Made by a program: the position numbers and the translations under genes. A stretch of 64,000 nucleotides of DNA from Embiotoca jacksoni (Eukaryota > Chordata > Actinopteri > Embiotocidae). The stretch covers positions 353,501 through 417,500 of the forward strand of contig JAKOON010000053.1 of NCBI GenBank assembly GCA_022577435.1. The letters are read 5' to 3'. The notes beneath the pieces were generated by a model, which was given only the letters and a program-made list of their open reading frames with translations, was not told where the DNA came from and did not search any database. Positions 48,618 through 57,320 of the stretch are shown here, one piece after another; the first letter of the stretch is position 1; every line of letters starts with the position of its first letter.

Positions 48618-51600
48618 AGACACAACTTTGCATTTTAAGCCACTTGAGTCCAGTTTTTGTTTTTTTTCCTCACCAGGTTTAAAGGAACGATAAACACTCC
48701 CGACAAAACATTTCACACTTTTCTCGTGATCTGCAGGCAGGAAAGCAACTCGCCCGACAAATGCAGCGAAGACAAACGCAGGAAAACTCTGAGCGAGTCA
48801 ACATGTCGAACCTTTGAACATATCCGCTTTACAAACGTTTTACGAGGGAGGAAGTGAAAACGACACATTTCTGAGTAGAAACTGAAAACTTCATTTGATT
48901 GCAAAACCCCACAAACCGATAAACAATATGTTCCCCTTTCAGCCAAATCATCTTTTATTGGTGCGGATACGATTTCACGAGACAAGTTATCGCTTAAGAC
49001 CTAAATGGGTGAAGCTCCCAGGGGAATTTTTTTTTTAAAGTCATTTTATTTGTCGACTTGTCTTTTAAGTCCACAACGACAGTCTCTCTTTAATTGGCAA
49101 GGAAGTGTTCCCTGAAAACCCACAAGTGACGATATTGTTTTCAAATTTATAGGAAAATTTAAATTTATATCTGTGCTGGAAAATGTGCAAACAAGTCACG
49201 GTTCTGCTGAGCTCGGGTATTTCTTTTTTTTTTTTTCTTTTTTTGAAGTTTTGAAAAAGCTTCTTTCAATTCTCCACTTCGAACCCTGTAAACTGAAAGT
49301 CGCAACTAGACAGGAAATGACACCTTAATATCAATCGCCCCCCGAAAACCACAGAGACGCCCCTGGGCTGAGCAGAAAAAGTGATGCACCAGGTGACTGC
49401 ATCATTTCCATTCGCGGTTTCACTGACACGAAGGCGGGCGGCTTCCGATAAATATGACCTTAGTCTGCTACGTTGGAGTTATTACGATAACTTCACATTA
49501 GCTCGGCTTTTATTCCCACTTTTGTGCAAAGTCGCGACGGATTACCGACTAAAAACCACAAAGCACAACAGCACATCCCCTCGGCGCCGCTCTTAGTGGA
49601 CGTTCAGAGGACGGACTTTACGCTCGAGCCGAGTTTATTATTCCTGCACCTTTGCATCGCGTTCAAAGTGTCGGCGATGACGTGTAATAAACCGGGTCGT
49701 CAGTCCGTGTTTAAAAAAACCAGCTGGATTTCTGCTGATGAAAGCTGGTTTTAAACAGCTGAGCAGCACTAATTATAAATGTAATGCCAACACGCAGCAG
49801 CAGCAGCTGTTCTTTAACTCTGCCAGCTGTCAGATTCTGCATTTAATAACAGTGAATTAAAATGAAATAACAAAAACAAAAAAACAAAAAATGCGCTGCA
49901 CGTTATTAGAGGACTCATTCGTGCGTGAACGAGAAGTCGAATCGGGTTCTGTCGGGACCTCTTCAGCGGAGAAGTAACAAGGTGCCTCACAAAAACACAT
50001 TCAACTGAAACATATGTTAAATACAGACGCCAGTGGCAGCTGGTTATCACAGGAGCTCCGCCCCTTTTTCACCATCCAGACACGGTAGACGTGATTCAAT
50101 TATATGTCGCAATATAATTCTGAAATAAACTCGTACACCTTGCAGTGACCGTTTGTTAAAAAGAATCCGTCAAAATGGATTTTGGTTTATTTCTGTATAA
50201 ATACTTTGTGTGTGAGGAGCGCCGGCTTCATGAGCGTCTATCTACGCTGTAAGGACGACTGCTCTCCGATTGGTCGCTTGGTACTTTCCCCAGTCAGAAG
50301 ACACTCCCCACAATGTTTTGGTAGACAATAAGTATAGCTTTGACTTTTTTCACCTCGTGTGATTCCCGACGCTCCACTCAGTTTTTGAAATTTGTATTCT
50401 GCCAGTAGCAGCTAACGAGCAGCTAAAGCCTCGAGTTCGGATTTTGAAGCTTATTATATTAATTATGATTATATATAATTATTTTGCTAACAACACCGAG
50501 GTAGCCGGTGGAAAAAATTTCTTGACTTCGAATTTCGAGAGAAGTTGAATGGGAGTCTGTGGAGGCTTTTTGAACCCAACCTCTAGTGGCACTCGGTGGT
50601 ATTGCAGTTTAAGGCACTTCCGCGTCGGCTTCATTTCTTAGACCCAAAAGCTACGTCCACTTTTATATCCAGTCTTTCGGTATCAAGTCAAGCGCTGCCT
50701 TATAACTCCTTACACTCAGAGCTGTTTCATTTAAATTCCCACTAGAAAAAAAAATATCCTCAAATGTAATCAGTAGCAGCTGCGACATTTAATAAGGCCA
50801 ATATGAACAACCTTGGGAGAATTTTAAAATACACAAAGAAAATAAATGAGTGTTATCGCCAGGCTGAAGTGAGAAGTGAAAACCTGTAGAGAAAACTGAC
50901 ATTTTTTTTTTTCCTCTGCCTGAACAAAATTACAGACTTGTTGCGATGAGTCAGTGACACCGAGTTCAGAAACGCTCGCGAATCTGCTGCAGCAGAAATG
51001 AAGCAACAACAAAACGCTGCGTCTGCTTCAGTCGGTGAGCGCGCCACTCTACGCAAACTTTGGAGAAAAAAAAACCCCCAAAAAACGGCCTCGCTGGCGT
51101 TTTTAACGACGGGTACGTCTTCGTTCGCTGCTCCGGGACCTCCGGGGTGGGAGGGGCAAGAACGGGGTGGGAGGGGCTAAAATGCAGCGTAGCGTGTTTT
51201 TTTTTTTCCCGACGCACCATATGTCGGGGCTGTAACCTATGTCAAAATGCAGCACAGGGGCTGAAGGATCCGCCGTAGACGCTGACGGAGGACCTGCTGC
51301 CGCACAGTCAGCACGCACCAGGTGTTCGCTGACACGTGCAAAACGCCAGCAAATAATACACAACGCCGATCAATTACTCCGAGATTTTTTTTTTCCTATG
51401 TATTCCCGTCAGCTTTGCTCTTGTGGGAAAGAAAACAACAACAAAAAAAAGCCTGTCTTAGAAAACAAAACAAAAAAAAAAGGTCCTACCATGGTTTTCC
51501 CGCACTGGAAGCTGATGCTGCTCTGAACGTTGTTGCCGCTTTCGGGACATTTTTGCGTGCTGTTGTAATCCAGCACGGTGCTGGAGATCCTCTGCAGGCT

Positions 51601-52262
51601 CAGGTCACCTGCACAGCGAACACAGGAGAACAAACACAAGAGTCAATACAAAACTTTTTCAATGCCTTTAAAAAAAAAAAAAAATTGTTAAAAGTCACTC
51701 ATTGCTAAAAGTTCGTTCATCAGTTTCGGTTGGACTCCACAGCGACATTTTCCAGTTCCTTTCTGGGGTACCCCGAGAAACTCTCCAGCCAGATAAGATA
51801 TATATATAAAAAAAAAAAAATCTCTCCAACATCTACCACTACATCTCCTACCAGCTGGACCTCCAAAGGAAGTCGCCCAGGAGGCTTTTGCTGTGAAGAA
51901 GCTGCTGCTCTACTTCGAGTTCAAAAGGACGAAGCCTGTACTCATAGAATCGGGGGTTACAGTACGTAACCAAGGATATTACGCAATAAAAGAGTGGAAA
52001 GACTACTGAGACCGGGTGGCGATCAAATCCAAGAAGGACAAAAAGCAATAACACATTCATTTTAATGATAAAAAAAAAGAAGTAACGTATAAAAAAGTTA
52101 GCTCGCTTTTCTTGCCGTTACTCCGTCTTTAATCTTTATCCTTTTTTTTTTTCTGTTTTTTGGAGACACATAACAACGTGTTGTCGAGATCACTGTCCGT
52201 GCTGACGTGAAAAGTTTATTAGCATAAAAAAAGCATAATAACAAAAAAGGAAAGGGTATGCA

Positions 52263-52299
<37 letters not shown>

Positions 52300-53458
52300 A
52301 TAGCTCTGAGTTGGTCCAACATGCACAGACTGTCATTCTCAGGCTTTTTCCTCCCTGCAAGTCACTTCAGGAGACAGTTTGGCAGAATAATGTCTTCACC
52401 CGCTAACCTCCACTGACCCAGCAGGTCAACGTAAACTCTGCAGCTCGACGTCAGTCGGGCTCTACATTATACTACGCAGAGTCCACGATGTCGGTAAAAG
52501 GCTTCATTAATCATCTGAATCTGTAAAAAAAAAAAAAAAAAAAAGAAGAAAACTGACAGCTGTGGGAAACTCTGACGAGAAGTCAAATAAACCAACAGCA
52601 GGTCGAAGTGACGTCTGTAAATGTGTTGCTGCTGCTATCACAGGAGGACTATGAAGGAATGCAACCGAACGGCAGGGTGGCCTACTAACACCGACACCTG
52701 CTGTCGACGCTGGGCGGTCTGAAAGCACGTAAGATAAACCAGCTGGTGGAACAAAACCCACGTCCTGTTTAAGTCCTGTAACGCTGCAGTTCTTATCCGC
52801 ACATACAGAATATTTACATACTGAAAGGTTGCGATGATCGGTGGCGAGTTAAGTTCGGTCCGCAGCCCTTGAATATTTTTTCATGACGCTGTGATGAGTT
52901 AAAGCTGAAATTTGTACTTGTTGAACAAGCTGACTGACAGAAAATGTTTTTGTTCACAATTTGTCAAGCGATAATTTTGCTAACTTTTTCCGGTTGTGGC
53001 TCAAAAGCAAAGATTTGTTGCTTTTTCTTTACCATTTACATTCGTAAAGAAGTATTTAAGAGTTCACTGAAGTAAAAGCAGAAAAATATCACATAAAAGT
53101 ACTTTAAGTGTTAAAAGTAGAAGAACTCATAATGTCAAAGGGACGTTTTTATGAGATTATATATTACTTTTAAAGGTGCCATCTCTTATCAATGAATGTG
53201 ATCAGCAAACATTTAGCAACTCATTAATCAGCCAGTTTCAGTATCCCTTTGTTTTATGTGGCAGCAAATTGATGACTTCAGATTGGATTATCTGTTTTGA
53301 ACTGTTGGTCAGACAACAAAAGAAATTTGAAGACATCATCTTGGATTTAAAAGAGTTCAGACGGCTGGGTTTTTTTGTTTTTTTTTACTTGTTTCTAACA
53401 TTTAATTATAAAACAACAAAACACAAAATGAATGTAAAAAGCATTCAAAATGATAAAT

Positions 53459-53499
<41 letters not shown>

Positions 53500-53522
53500 T
53501 CTGAGCTCTAGCTCTGATTTAT

Positions 53523-53557
<35 letters not shown>

Positions 53558-55245
53558 CAAAACACGAACTCCCACAGTGAAGTGAATATTTTCTCACTCC
53601 AAAGATTTTGATTTGAGGAAGCAGAAGTGTCAAAATGTGTCAGCGCCACAGAGGAGCATGAGATCCGTGTCTATTTGTGTTCGTGCCTGATGATGTGTTC
53701 ATGCGTCATGTGATAAGTCAGCTACTGTGATTAAACTCTGACCAGGCCGCTTCTTGTTGCCTTTTTTTTTTTTTTTTCTTTCTTTTATTATATATATTTC
53801 GCTTCTATTTTTTACTTTCCAAGTCGGAGAATCTCCCTCATGAAAAACAACTTATTAAAAAGAAAGTGGAAATACTTTTTCTTTTTTTTTTTTTTTTTAA
53901 AGCCCACCAACAACAACAACGTGAGCTTTTTATGAGCTGCTCTTTGTCACCGGGCAGGAATCTGTCGGAGAGCTACCGAACACCAGTTTGTCACCGGGGG
54001 GGAGGGAGGAGGGGGGGAGGGGAGGGGTCGCGACCTCAGTCTGTAGGACAAGTTGTTGTTGTTGTTGTTGTGGGTCTGTGAATATAACTATATAACTCCG
54101 TCTGACGGCCTGAAAGGTCGTGGGCCCCCAAAAAAACAACAACAACAAAAATGAAAGCTGAAGTTGAGAAACAGCCTCAAAAAGTTTAAAAAAATAAAAA
54201 AAATAATCACAGCAAGCTTGTGTCAAAATCTAAGCTGTTGGTAGCTGTTCAAATTTCCAATACGGTCTCAATTATAACACAATTTCTGCCTTAAAACAAC
54301 GTGAAAATGCAGAATCGAGCTTAAAAATCAGTCCGAATGAGAAGACGTGACGGCAAACAGAACCATCAACGGACGTGTTCATTCGTTCTTCACCGGTTTT
54401 CTTTTTTTCTCATAAAACGAGGAAATGCGACGCGAGCGTGTCTGAAATAACTCATTTCAAGGTGAAATGAGCGTTTGTGTTCTTTAGCTTGATTTTTTTT
54501 TTTTAGGTGAATAAAATAAAATAAAATAAGTTCATGTCTGGCTGAACCTAGAAACGATCCTCATCATGAATCGGGGTGTTCGGATATTTTGGACTAATCG
54601 TCCCGATAACAAGTATCAGGAAACTGAAACGAGGAAATACTTGACATTTTCGGTCGCTCGTCATCGTATTTTCAGCGACGATTCATTCATTTCGCCGAGA
54701 CGCGGAGGTCTGCCGGCGCCGAGCAGCGGCAGATTCGGCCGATTCGGCAGATTCGGCTTCGTCGGCACGGCGACCCGATCTCGGTCGACGAGCATCGAAA
54801 CGTCTCCGCCGTCAGCGAGAGGACGCAGCTTCTCGACGTAAAACAGTCGCAGTCACACTTTCCCTCAGAGTCAACAAACCCGACGCGGTCAGCGTCTTCA
54901 AACCGTTAACAAGTCGTGACCAAAAAAACAAACAAAAAAAGACCTAAAAATGAGGTTATAAGTTATTTGGTCCACATTAAAGAAAAACAAAGAACATGAG
55001 GATGTTTTTGTTTTTTCTATTATCTTAATTTTGATTAAAAAAAAAAAGTCTCTAATGTGATAAACACGTTCAAATGACCTCAAAAAATATCCAAAACAAG
55101 AGTTGTAAATTACACAAAAGGATAAACTGAAGTGTCTGAACACTAATTCACCAGAAAATCTCCACATACTGACACCGAATCCTATTTCTTAGTTAACAGA
55201 CGTCAGCGTGTCGCAGTCTAAGGCGTCGTACAGAAACAAGATCCA

Positions 55246-55276
<31 letters not shown>

Positions 55277-57179
55277 CGTTTCTGGAGGCGACACTAATGT
55301 GCTGCGAAATATTGACTACGGACCGACACGCTCAGGAAATAACACGACTTCAACCGGTTTTCTTTCTGCTGCAGAGTTTGTTCTTTTTATGACACTTCCT
55401 GTTGGCGTAATTTACTTTTTGTGTAATTTACAACTTCTGTTTTGGATGTTGTTGTTTTTTTTAGGTCATTTGACTTTATTGCGCTGCATATCGGGGAGTA
55501 TCAGGGCCACGCTAAAACAAAAAAAAAAAGTAAAAATAAAAACATAATAATGTTGATATTTCACAAATAAAGTTGAAATTTGGAGAATTTTGACTTTATT
55601 TTCAAAAAAAAATCTGTTCTGGATGGTTTTTTTTTTAGGTAATTTGAATAATATAACAGCGTAGCAGAATAATCGACTTCTCTACAATATATTTACCCCC
55701 TGAATCGGACCCGTCCCCCCCTCCTCCCCCGTACTCACCGACAGACTCTTTTTCTTCGGTGGCGAGGTGGCGGGCGCACACGGCGGCGCCGGGACCGCAG
55801 CTGGTCGACGGCGAAGACTCGCAGAGCTTCAAGGTGTATCTCACTTGGCGGTCTCGGTCGATGGCCTCCCACTTGTAGCTGCGGGACGAGGAACAGAAAT
55901 AAGCCCTTTAAGTCCCGCCCCCTTCCTCTACTGAAGACCGGAGACCAGTTTTTTTTTGTGGTTTTTTTTTTGAGTGCTTCATCCTGGTACTTTCTGTTTC
56001 TGTACTCCGACAGCGTGATCGCACTCACACGCTCCAAAAAATATTTTGTTTTTGATGGTGGCGCCTTAAAATGAAAACAATTTCATCTTAATTCAAGTTA
56101 CAATCGAAGAACTTTTAATCAACGTTTTGTTTTTTTGTTGTTTTTTTTTTTTTTTGGAGTCCTGTTGTGAGTTTAAATCTCGGTTGTTGTTGTTTTTTTA
56201 GGATTTTATTTGCTTCATTTTCCAGTTTAAAACATTTTGTGACGTTACTTTGATGAAATAACTAAGATTTTAACATTATAGCTAATAATCTGTGACAATT
56301 CAAGTTGAGTGATGTTTTGTGTCGAAGCTACGGTGTCAAACACACAAAATAATAATAATAATAAAAATATATAAAATATAAATATAACTATATATAATAA
56401 TAATAATATATAAACATATATAAAATAAATATAATATTTATAAAATAAAATAATAAAAACACAACGACATGGAAAGCATGTTGTTATTTTTGGTGTTTTT
56501 TTGTTACGAGGCTCCAGTTTTATGTTAATTTTATTTTTTTTTATGTCGCATTTGCTCCGCAGCATCACACGTTTCCGTTTTGTTTTTCTTTTTTTAACTT
56601 CACGACTGTTGTTCGTTTCAGCGTTGTTGTTTTTTTTGCAGAACATGCAAAAATATTTCTAAAAAGAAACGCTGCCACAACAAGGAAGTGCTCGTTGGCC
56701 AATGAGGAGCCTCCAGGTTGAGTCACCCGGTTATGAATCCGGTTTTTTTTTTTTTTTTTTTTTTTTGGGGCTGAGTCAATATTTAAACAAGACAAGAGGA
56801 CAACTCGTGTTCGTCACACAACTACAGACACGCAACACAACAAATAAAAAAAAGACTTCCGCGCTGTTTTACTGTCGGTTTTAATGCCAGAGGTCGCGCG
56901 CCGGCCTGGAGAACAACACAACAGCTGACGTGTTTCTGATTCCGCTTTTTAATTGAATTTGATGATTTCGCGTATTAAAAAAAAAAGAAGGAGGACGAAG
57001 GAGCGGCTCCGCGGGGTCCGGGTGTCGAAGGTGCGCGTTTACCTGCAGAGGTCCCGGTACCACCGGCTGCCGTCCTCCTCCTGCGCTCCGGACCGAACCA
57101 ACAAGCAGCCCAGACACGCCGCGAGCCACAGAGGCAGCATCGGGGGCGCGCGGCGGTTCGACGAACGAGGCGACGACAT
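20860..57179 (-). CDS. igf2r: Cation-independent mannose-6-phosphate / IGF-II receptor
   Basis: Type I membrane receptor that carries mannose-6-phosphate-tagged lysosomal hydrolases from the trans-Golgi and cell surface to endosomes; in mammals it also binds IGF-II. I assembled 50 coding exons, every intron GT-AG, total 7,518 bp with no frame break, giving 2,505 aa (human about 2,491, 48 exons). Exon coordinates are given in the block entries below. The order is: signal peptide, 15 repeats of about 145 aa with the family's Cys pattern, a fibronectin type II module in repeat 13, one membrane span at about residues 2299-2320, and a cytoplasmic tail of about 185 aa. Identity is certain from collinear similarity over the whole length. 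The neighbours SLC22 on one side and ttll2 on the other are consistent with conserved vertebrate linkage. Confidence 0.98.
21465..21770 (+). repeat. Copy of the ~520-bp dispersed repeat (partial), igf2r intron 48
   Basis: Carries 'CACTAGAGGTCGGCTCC', 'CTCCATAGACTCCCATTCAA', 'GAGGTCCATCTGAAAATAAT' and 'TTGATTGACAGGCCTGTGG'. It is in antisense orientation to igf2r. Confidence 0.8.
22243..22280. repeat. (AAT)n microsatellite
   Basis: About 12-13 AAT units in igf2r intron 47. Similar trinucleotide tracts lie at about 29947-29972 and, as ATT, at about 32743-32777. Confidence 0.85.
22555..26937 (-). CDS. igf2r: igf2r exons 42-46: repeats 14 and 15
   Basis: Exons: 26798-26937, 25739-25856, 24541-24687 (repeat 14 and the start of 15), 23317-23501, 22555-22741 (repeat 15). 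Landmarks: YFINLCQSIHG, VLGRVYTQKMSYTG, KTVIRLSCGSTVG, VSCEFVIGWETRLACAV, VEMVNGTI, SGDIRRNGDRYVYHIQLSG, STIMFRCSPSAGVGIPEF, CQYLFMWHTNAVCG. Exons 43 and 44 have unusual intron edges: a C24 run before the exon 43 acceptor and a CA tract after the exon 44 donor. Confidence 0.93.
22870..23100 (+). repeat. Copy of the ~520-bp dispersed repeat (partial), igf2r intron 45
   Basis: Carries 'CACTAGAGGTCGGCTCC' with an A-run expansion, 'CTCCGTAGACTCCCATTCAA', 'TTTGATTGACAGGCCT' and 'CCAAATATGGTCATTTC'. Several internal parts are missing. Confidence 0.75.
23738..24537. repeat. igf2r: Long compound (TG)n microsatellite, igf2r intron 44
   Basis: About 800 bp almost wholly of TG/TA/TGAG variants; on the sense strand it is CA-rich. 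A block running from 'GCATGTGTGTGTGTATGCG' through TATGTATGTATG is present twice (about 24048-24118 and 24145-24215), showing internal duplication. It reaches to within 3 bases of the exon 44 donor. Confidence 0.95.
25861..25884 (-). repeat. igf2r: C24 homopolymer as polypyrimidine tract of igf2r exon 43
   Basis: On the sense strand a run of 24 C precedes GCAG|ACGG, the exon 43 acceptor (exon top at 25856). Two more G7 runs follow at about 25891-25907 on the plus strand. Confidence 0.8.
26166..26690 (+). repeat. Full-length copy of the ~520-bp dispersed repeat, igf2r intron 42
   Basis: Runs from 'AGACTGTATAAAAG' to 'GTGACGTCGCTGCTGGTTGCC'. It contains 'CACTAGAGGTCGGCTCC', 'TTGATTGACAGGCCTGTGG', an ETS-like ACTTCCTG at 26564-26571 and a YY1-like AAGATGGC at 26586-26593. 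No coding capacity and no clear terminal inverted repeats are seen. Confidence 0.85.
27221..29676 (-). CDS. igf2r: igf2r exons 39-41: repeat 13 with fibronectin type II module
   Basis: Exons: 29466-29676, 28812-28964, 27221-27455. Exon 40 is the fibronectin type II insert (CVFPFTAMKKS, KKWCATTADYDTD, KWGFC), which in human stabilises repeat 13 and adds to IGF-II affinity. Exon 41 resumes the repeat: SSILFTCDRSAGHGSPQ, FQWRTSAVCPPRKMECKL, YDLRALSSLT. Confidence 0.94.
27676..27830. repeat. AT-rich tandem duplication, igf2r intron 40
   Basis: A block with 'AAAACATTTATATAT', 'TTATATGTAAATGTAAATA', a (TA)n tract and 'AAAAAGCTGTAAAAAA' occurs twice in a row, with the TA tract shorter in the second copy. 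Confidence 0.75.
28279..28344. repeat. (TG)n microsatellite, igf2r intron 40
   Basis: About 33 uninterrupted TG units, far from both flanking exons. Confidence 0.95.
29769..31216 (-). CDS. igf2r: igf2r exons 35-38: repeat 12
   Basis: Exons: 31135-31216, 30881-31014, 30065-30214, 29769-29927. Landmarks: SSRIDLTPLIHVSGYY, DFYINICQPLNPIPG, CPPGAAVCIDPDNGPPV, DIGRTTDGP, YTSTIIFTCQRG, CVYVFEWATPLVCSD, FTFNLASLSGE. Confidence 0.92.
31661..34453 (-). CDS. igf2r: igf2r exons 32-34: repeat 11, the IGF-II-binding repeat of mammals
   Basis: Exons: 34322-34453, 32424-32583, 31661-31769. Landmarks: GHLFDLNSLMKDGGYTVYD, FRMNICGN, VCIRSGNTVVSGGRV, LELTYEGGSACAANPD, VVHFICRP, CSHFFSFHTPLVCE. In human the CD loop just after this Cys carries Phe1567, Thr1570 and Ile1572, which contact IGF-II. 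Here the loop is VCIRSGNTVVSGG, about two residues longer, without the Phe-x-x-Thr-x-Ile pattern. IGF-II affinity is thus doubtful, by inference only. Confidence 0.92.
33178..33374 (+). mobile_element. tRNA-derived SINE, igf2r intron 33
   Basis: Starts GTGGCTGTGGCTCAGTCGGT, which carries an A-box, followed by a B-box-like GGTTTGAGCC, then the body phrases 'CTGTCCACATGCC', 'CAAGACACTGAACCC' and 'TGTAAGTCGCTTTGGATAAA' typical of a widespread teleost SINE. The ending is 'AAATGTACTGTAA'. It is inserted antisense to igf2r. Confidence 0.85.
33777..34278 (+). repeat. Full-length copy of the ~520-bp dispersed repeat, igf2r intron 32
   Basis: Runs from 'GACTGTATATAAAAG' to 'GGTGACGTCGCTGCTCGGTTGCC', with 'GTCTGAAAAATGAGGCCCGA', 'GTGCCACTAGAGGTCG' and 'ATGGTCACTTCCTGCTCC'. 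The YY1-like site is altered to AAGACGGC. It ends about 43 bp from the exon 32 donor. Confidence 0.85.
34612..35709 (-). CDS. igf2r: igf2r exons 29-31: repeat 10
   Basis: Exons: 35576-35709, 35282-35478, 34612-34738. Landmarks: DGHGHSYDLSPL, RFYINVCRSL, CPSGAASCVKAGD, LQYTGGQACPDG, SVIRFMCDNKK, CVYTFLWLTAAACPL. Confidence 0.92.
36003..36944 (-). CDS. igf2r: igf2r exons 26-28: repeat 9, second mannose-6-phosphate site
   Basis: Exons: 36732-36944, 36466-36596, 36003-36106. The human repeat 9 sugar contacts (Gln1292, Arg1334, Glu1354, Tyr1360) are all present: Gln in SSCQVDG, Arg in IYQRST, Glu in LRETSEC, Tyr in CTYMFSW. Between exons 27 and 28 sits a 22-bp minisatellite that begins 35 bp above the exon 28 acceptor. 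Confidence 0.94.
36141..36412. repeat. 22-bp minisatellite, igf2r intron 27
   Basis: Thirteen head-to-tail copies of GGAAGTCAACATATCACACG+CA. Copies 4 and 9 are 20-bp variants lacking one CA, so the array has a five-unit higher-order period of 108 bp (units start at 36141 and 36249). The last copy is partial. The array begins 35 bp from the exon 28 acceptor. Confidence 0.95.
37159..41246 (-). CDS. igf2r: igf2r exons 17-25: repeats 6, 7 and 8
   Basis: Exons: 41087-41246, 40575-40751, 40361-40456 (repeat 6); 40162-40263, 39438-39600, 38638-38814 (repeat 7); 37825-37971, 37415-37593, 37159-37246 (repeat 8). Landmarks: KKYYINICRPINPVPGC, YTTHIHLICSRG, CTTSILWETSAAC, VNICSDVAECG, LKLTYKGPRD, FTINFVCDPS, FYINVCEPLPS, RYSTRIILHC, CEYVFIWKTSEAC. 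The exon 17 donor (AAG|GTCGGT) is weak but its reading frame is supported by the human alignment. Confidence 0.92.
38617..38631. repeat. igf2r: Short (TG)n beside the igf2r exon 22 donor
   Basis: On the sense strand the intron begins GTGAGAACACACACACACAG, so the CA tract starts at base 6 of the intron. Confidence 0.8.
41415..42294 (-). CDS. igf2r: igf2r exons 15-16: repeat 5, phosphodiester-type sugar site
   Basis: Exons: 42144-42294 and 41415-41699. In mammals repeat 5 binds mannose-6-phosphate N-acetylglucosamine diesters weakly through Gln644, Arg687, Glu709 and Tyr714. All four are kept here: Gln in GACQVE, Arg in LRSTVISF, Glu in FQVEDK, Tyr in YTYNFRW. Exon 16 is 285 bp, the second-longest coding exon in my model. 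Confidence 0.93.
42345..42475 (+). repeat. Dispersed repeat of the 'ttgagatatcgcgttcac' family, igf2r intron 14
   Basis: Shares 'GTGACCTTTGACC', 'TTGGTATCAAGTGAATG', 'CCAAATTTGAACAAATTCCCT' in parts, and 'TTCTTGAGATATCGCGTTCAC' in parts, with 7735-8150. One unit only. Confidence 0.65.
42756..42803. repeat. igf2r: (TG)n beside the igf2r exon 14 donor
   Basis: About 24 units. On the sense strand the intron begins GTATGACACACACACACAC, so the tract starts about 5 bases into the intron. Confidence 0.9.
42809..43465 (-). CDS. igf2r: igf2r exons 12-14: repeat 4
   Basis: Exons: 43328-43465, 43070-43225, 42809-42946. Landmarks: NWEAVDDKSVK, YYLNVCHKVV, ICAV, IQTILTLKCKP, DLESAPVLRS, CVYELEWYTAAACVLSKT. 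Repeat 4 has no sugar-binding role assigned in mammals. The exon 14 donor abuts a CA tract. Confidence 0.93.
43640..43832 (-). repeat. Copy of the ~520-bp dispersed repeat (partial), igf2r intron 11
   Basis: Contains 'GGAGCCGACCTCTGGTGGCA', 'CTCGGTGGTATTGCATTTTA' and 'CTTTTATATAGAGTCTGTAG', matching the reverse complement of the other copies. It is interrupted by a T-run. Confidence 0.75.
44062..45345 (-). CDS. igf2r: igf2r exons 9-11: repeat 3, first mannose-6-phosphate site
   Basis: Exons: 45159-45345, 44766-44869, 44062-44226. The four residues known to hold mannose-6-phosphate in human repeat 3 (Gln348, Arg391, Glu416, Tyr421) are all kept here: Gln in SCQVKK, Arg in GFQRMT, Glu in AGETDC, Tyr in CTYYFNW. 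High-affinity sugar binding is therefore expected. The exon 9 donor is followed at once by a TG tract. Confidence 0.94.
45111..45154. repeat. igf2r: (CA)n beside the igf2r exon 9 donor
   Basis: About 22 units on the plus strand. On the sense strand the intron begins GTAATGTGTGTGTGTG, a TG tract starting 4 bases into the intron. Confidence 0.9.
45991..55878 (-). CDS. igf2r: igf2r exons 2-8: repeats 1 and 2
   Basis: Exons: 55739-55878, 51490-51608, 48268-48366 (repeat 1), then 47899-48031, 47184-47295, 46319-46427, 45991-46150 (repeat 2 and the start of repeat 3). Landmarks: YKWEAIDRDRQVRYTLKLC, FQCGKTM, HCVHYFEWKTYAVC, DFYINVC, CRYEVEWVTEYACHRDYLES. These N-terminal repeats frame the repeat 1-3 head that houses the first sugar site. 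Intron 2 is about 4.1 kb and is the longest in the gene. Confidence 0.93.
48585..48617. repeat. (CTG)n trinucleotide tract, igf2r intron 3
   Basis: About 11 CTG units on the plus strand, CAG on the igf2r sense strand. Uninterrupted, about 220 bp upstream of exon 4. Confidence 0.85.
50420..50680 (-). repeat. Copy of the ~520-bp dispersed repeat (partial), igf2r intron 3
   Basis: Contains 'GAAGTTGAATGGGAGTCTG', 'CCTCTAGTGGCACTCGGTGG' and 'TATTGCAGTTTAAGGCACTT'. It is the reverse orientation, so sense with igf2r. Confidence 0.8.
52264..52294. repeat. (AT)n microsatellite, igf2r intron 2
   Basis: About 15 AT units in intron 2. The rest of this 4.1-kb intron (51609-55738) shows only homopolymer-rich sequence, including A-runs and T-runs of more than 25 bases near 53463 and 53527, and no exon. 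Confidence 0.85.
55247..55276. repeat. G30 homopolymer, igf2r intron 2
   Basis: Thirty consecutive G on the plus strand. Capable of G-quadruplex formation on the strand opposite to igf2r sense; length may be unreliable in the assembly. Confidence 0.85.
57043..57179 (-). CDS. igf2r: igf2r exon 1: signal peptide
   Basis: Starts at Met 57177-57179, giving MSSPRSSNRRAPP followed by a second in-frame Met (57138-57140) and the hydrophobic core MLPLWLAACLGCLLV. Either Met would give a working signal peptide; the upstream one is listed because human also has a long, Arg-containing n-region. The exon ends ...RDLC plus two bases before a GTAAAC donor, and continues as SYKWEA in exon 2. Confidence 0.85.
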
Positions 57180-57320
57180 GTTTGAGTGTTTTGTCTCGTT
57201 TTTGTTGACGAGCCGAACTAAGACGACATGATACCGCGGAGCGGACCGCTGCTCGGGACCGATTCAGTGAGGAAGTGACCGCACCACATGACAGAACATC
57301 ACATGACTCCCGTGATCAAA
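57180..57320 (-). promoter_or_regulatory. igf2r: igf2r promoter region with MITF/TFE-type E-boxes
   Basis: GC-rich sequence just upstream of the igf2r start. It has two CATGTG E-boxes on the sense strand, at 57285-57290 and inside TCATGTGA at 57299-57306, about 120 bp before the start codon. TCATGTGA is the M-box bound by MITF/TFE-family factors, which control lysosomal genes. No TATA box is seen. Function is inferred. Confidence 0.5.
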
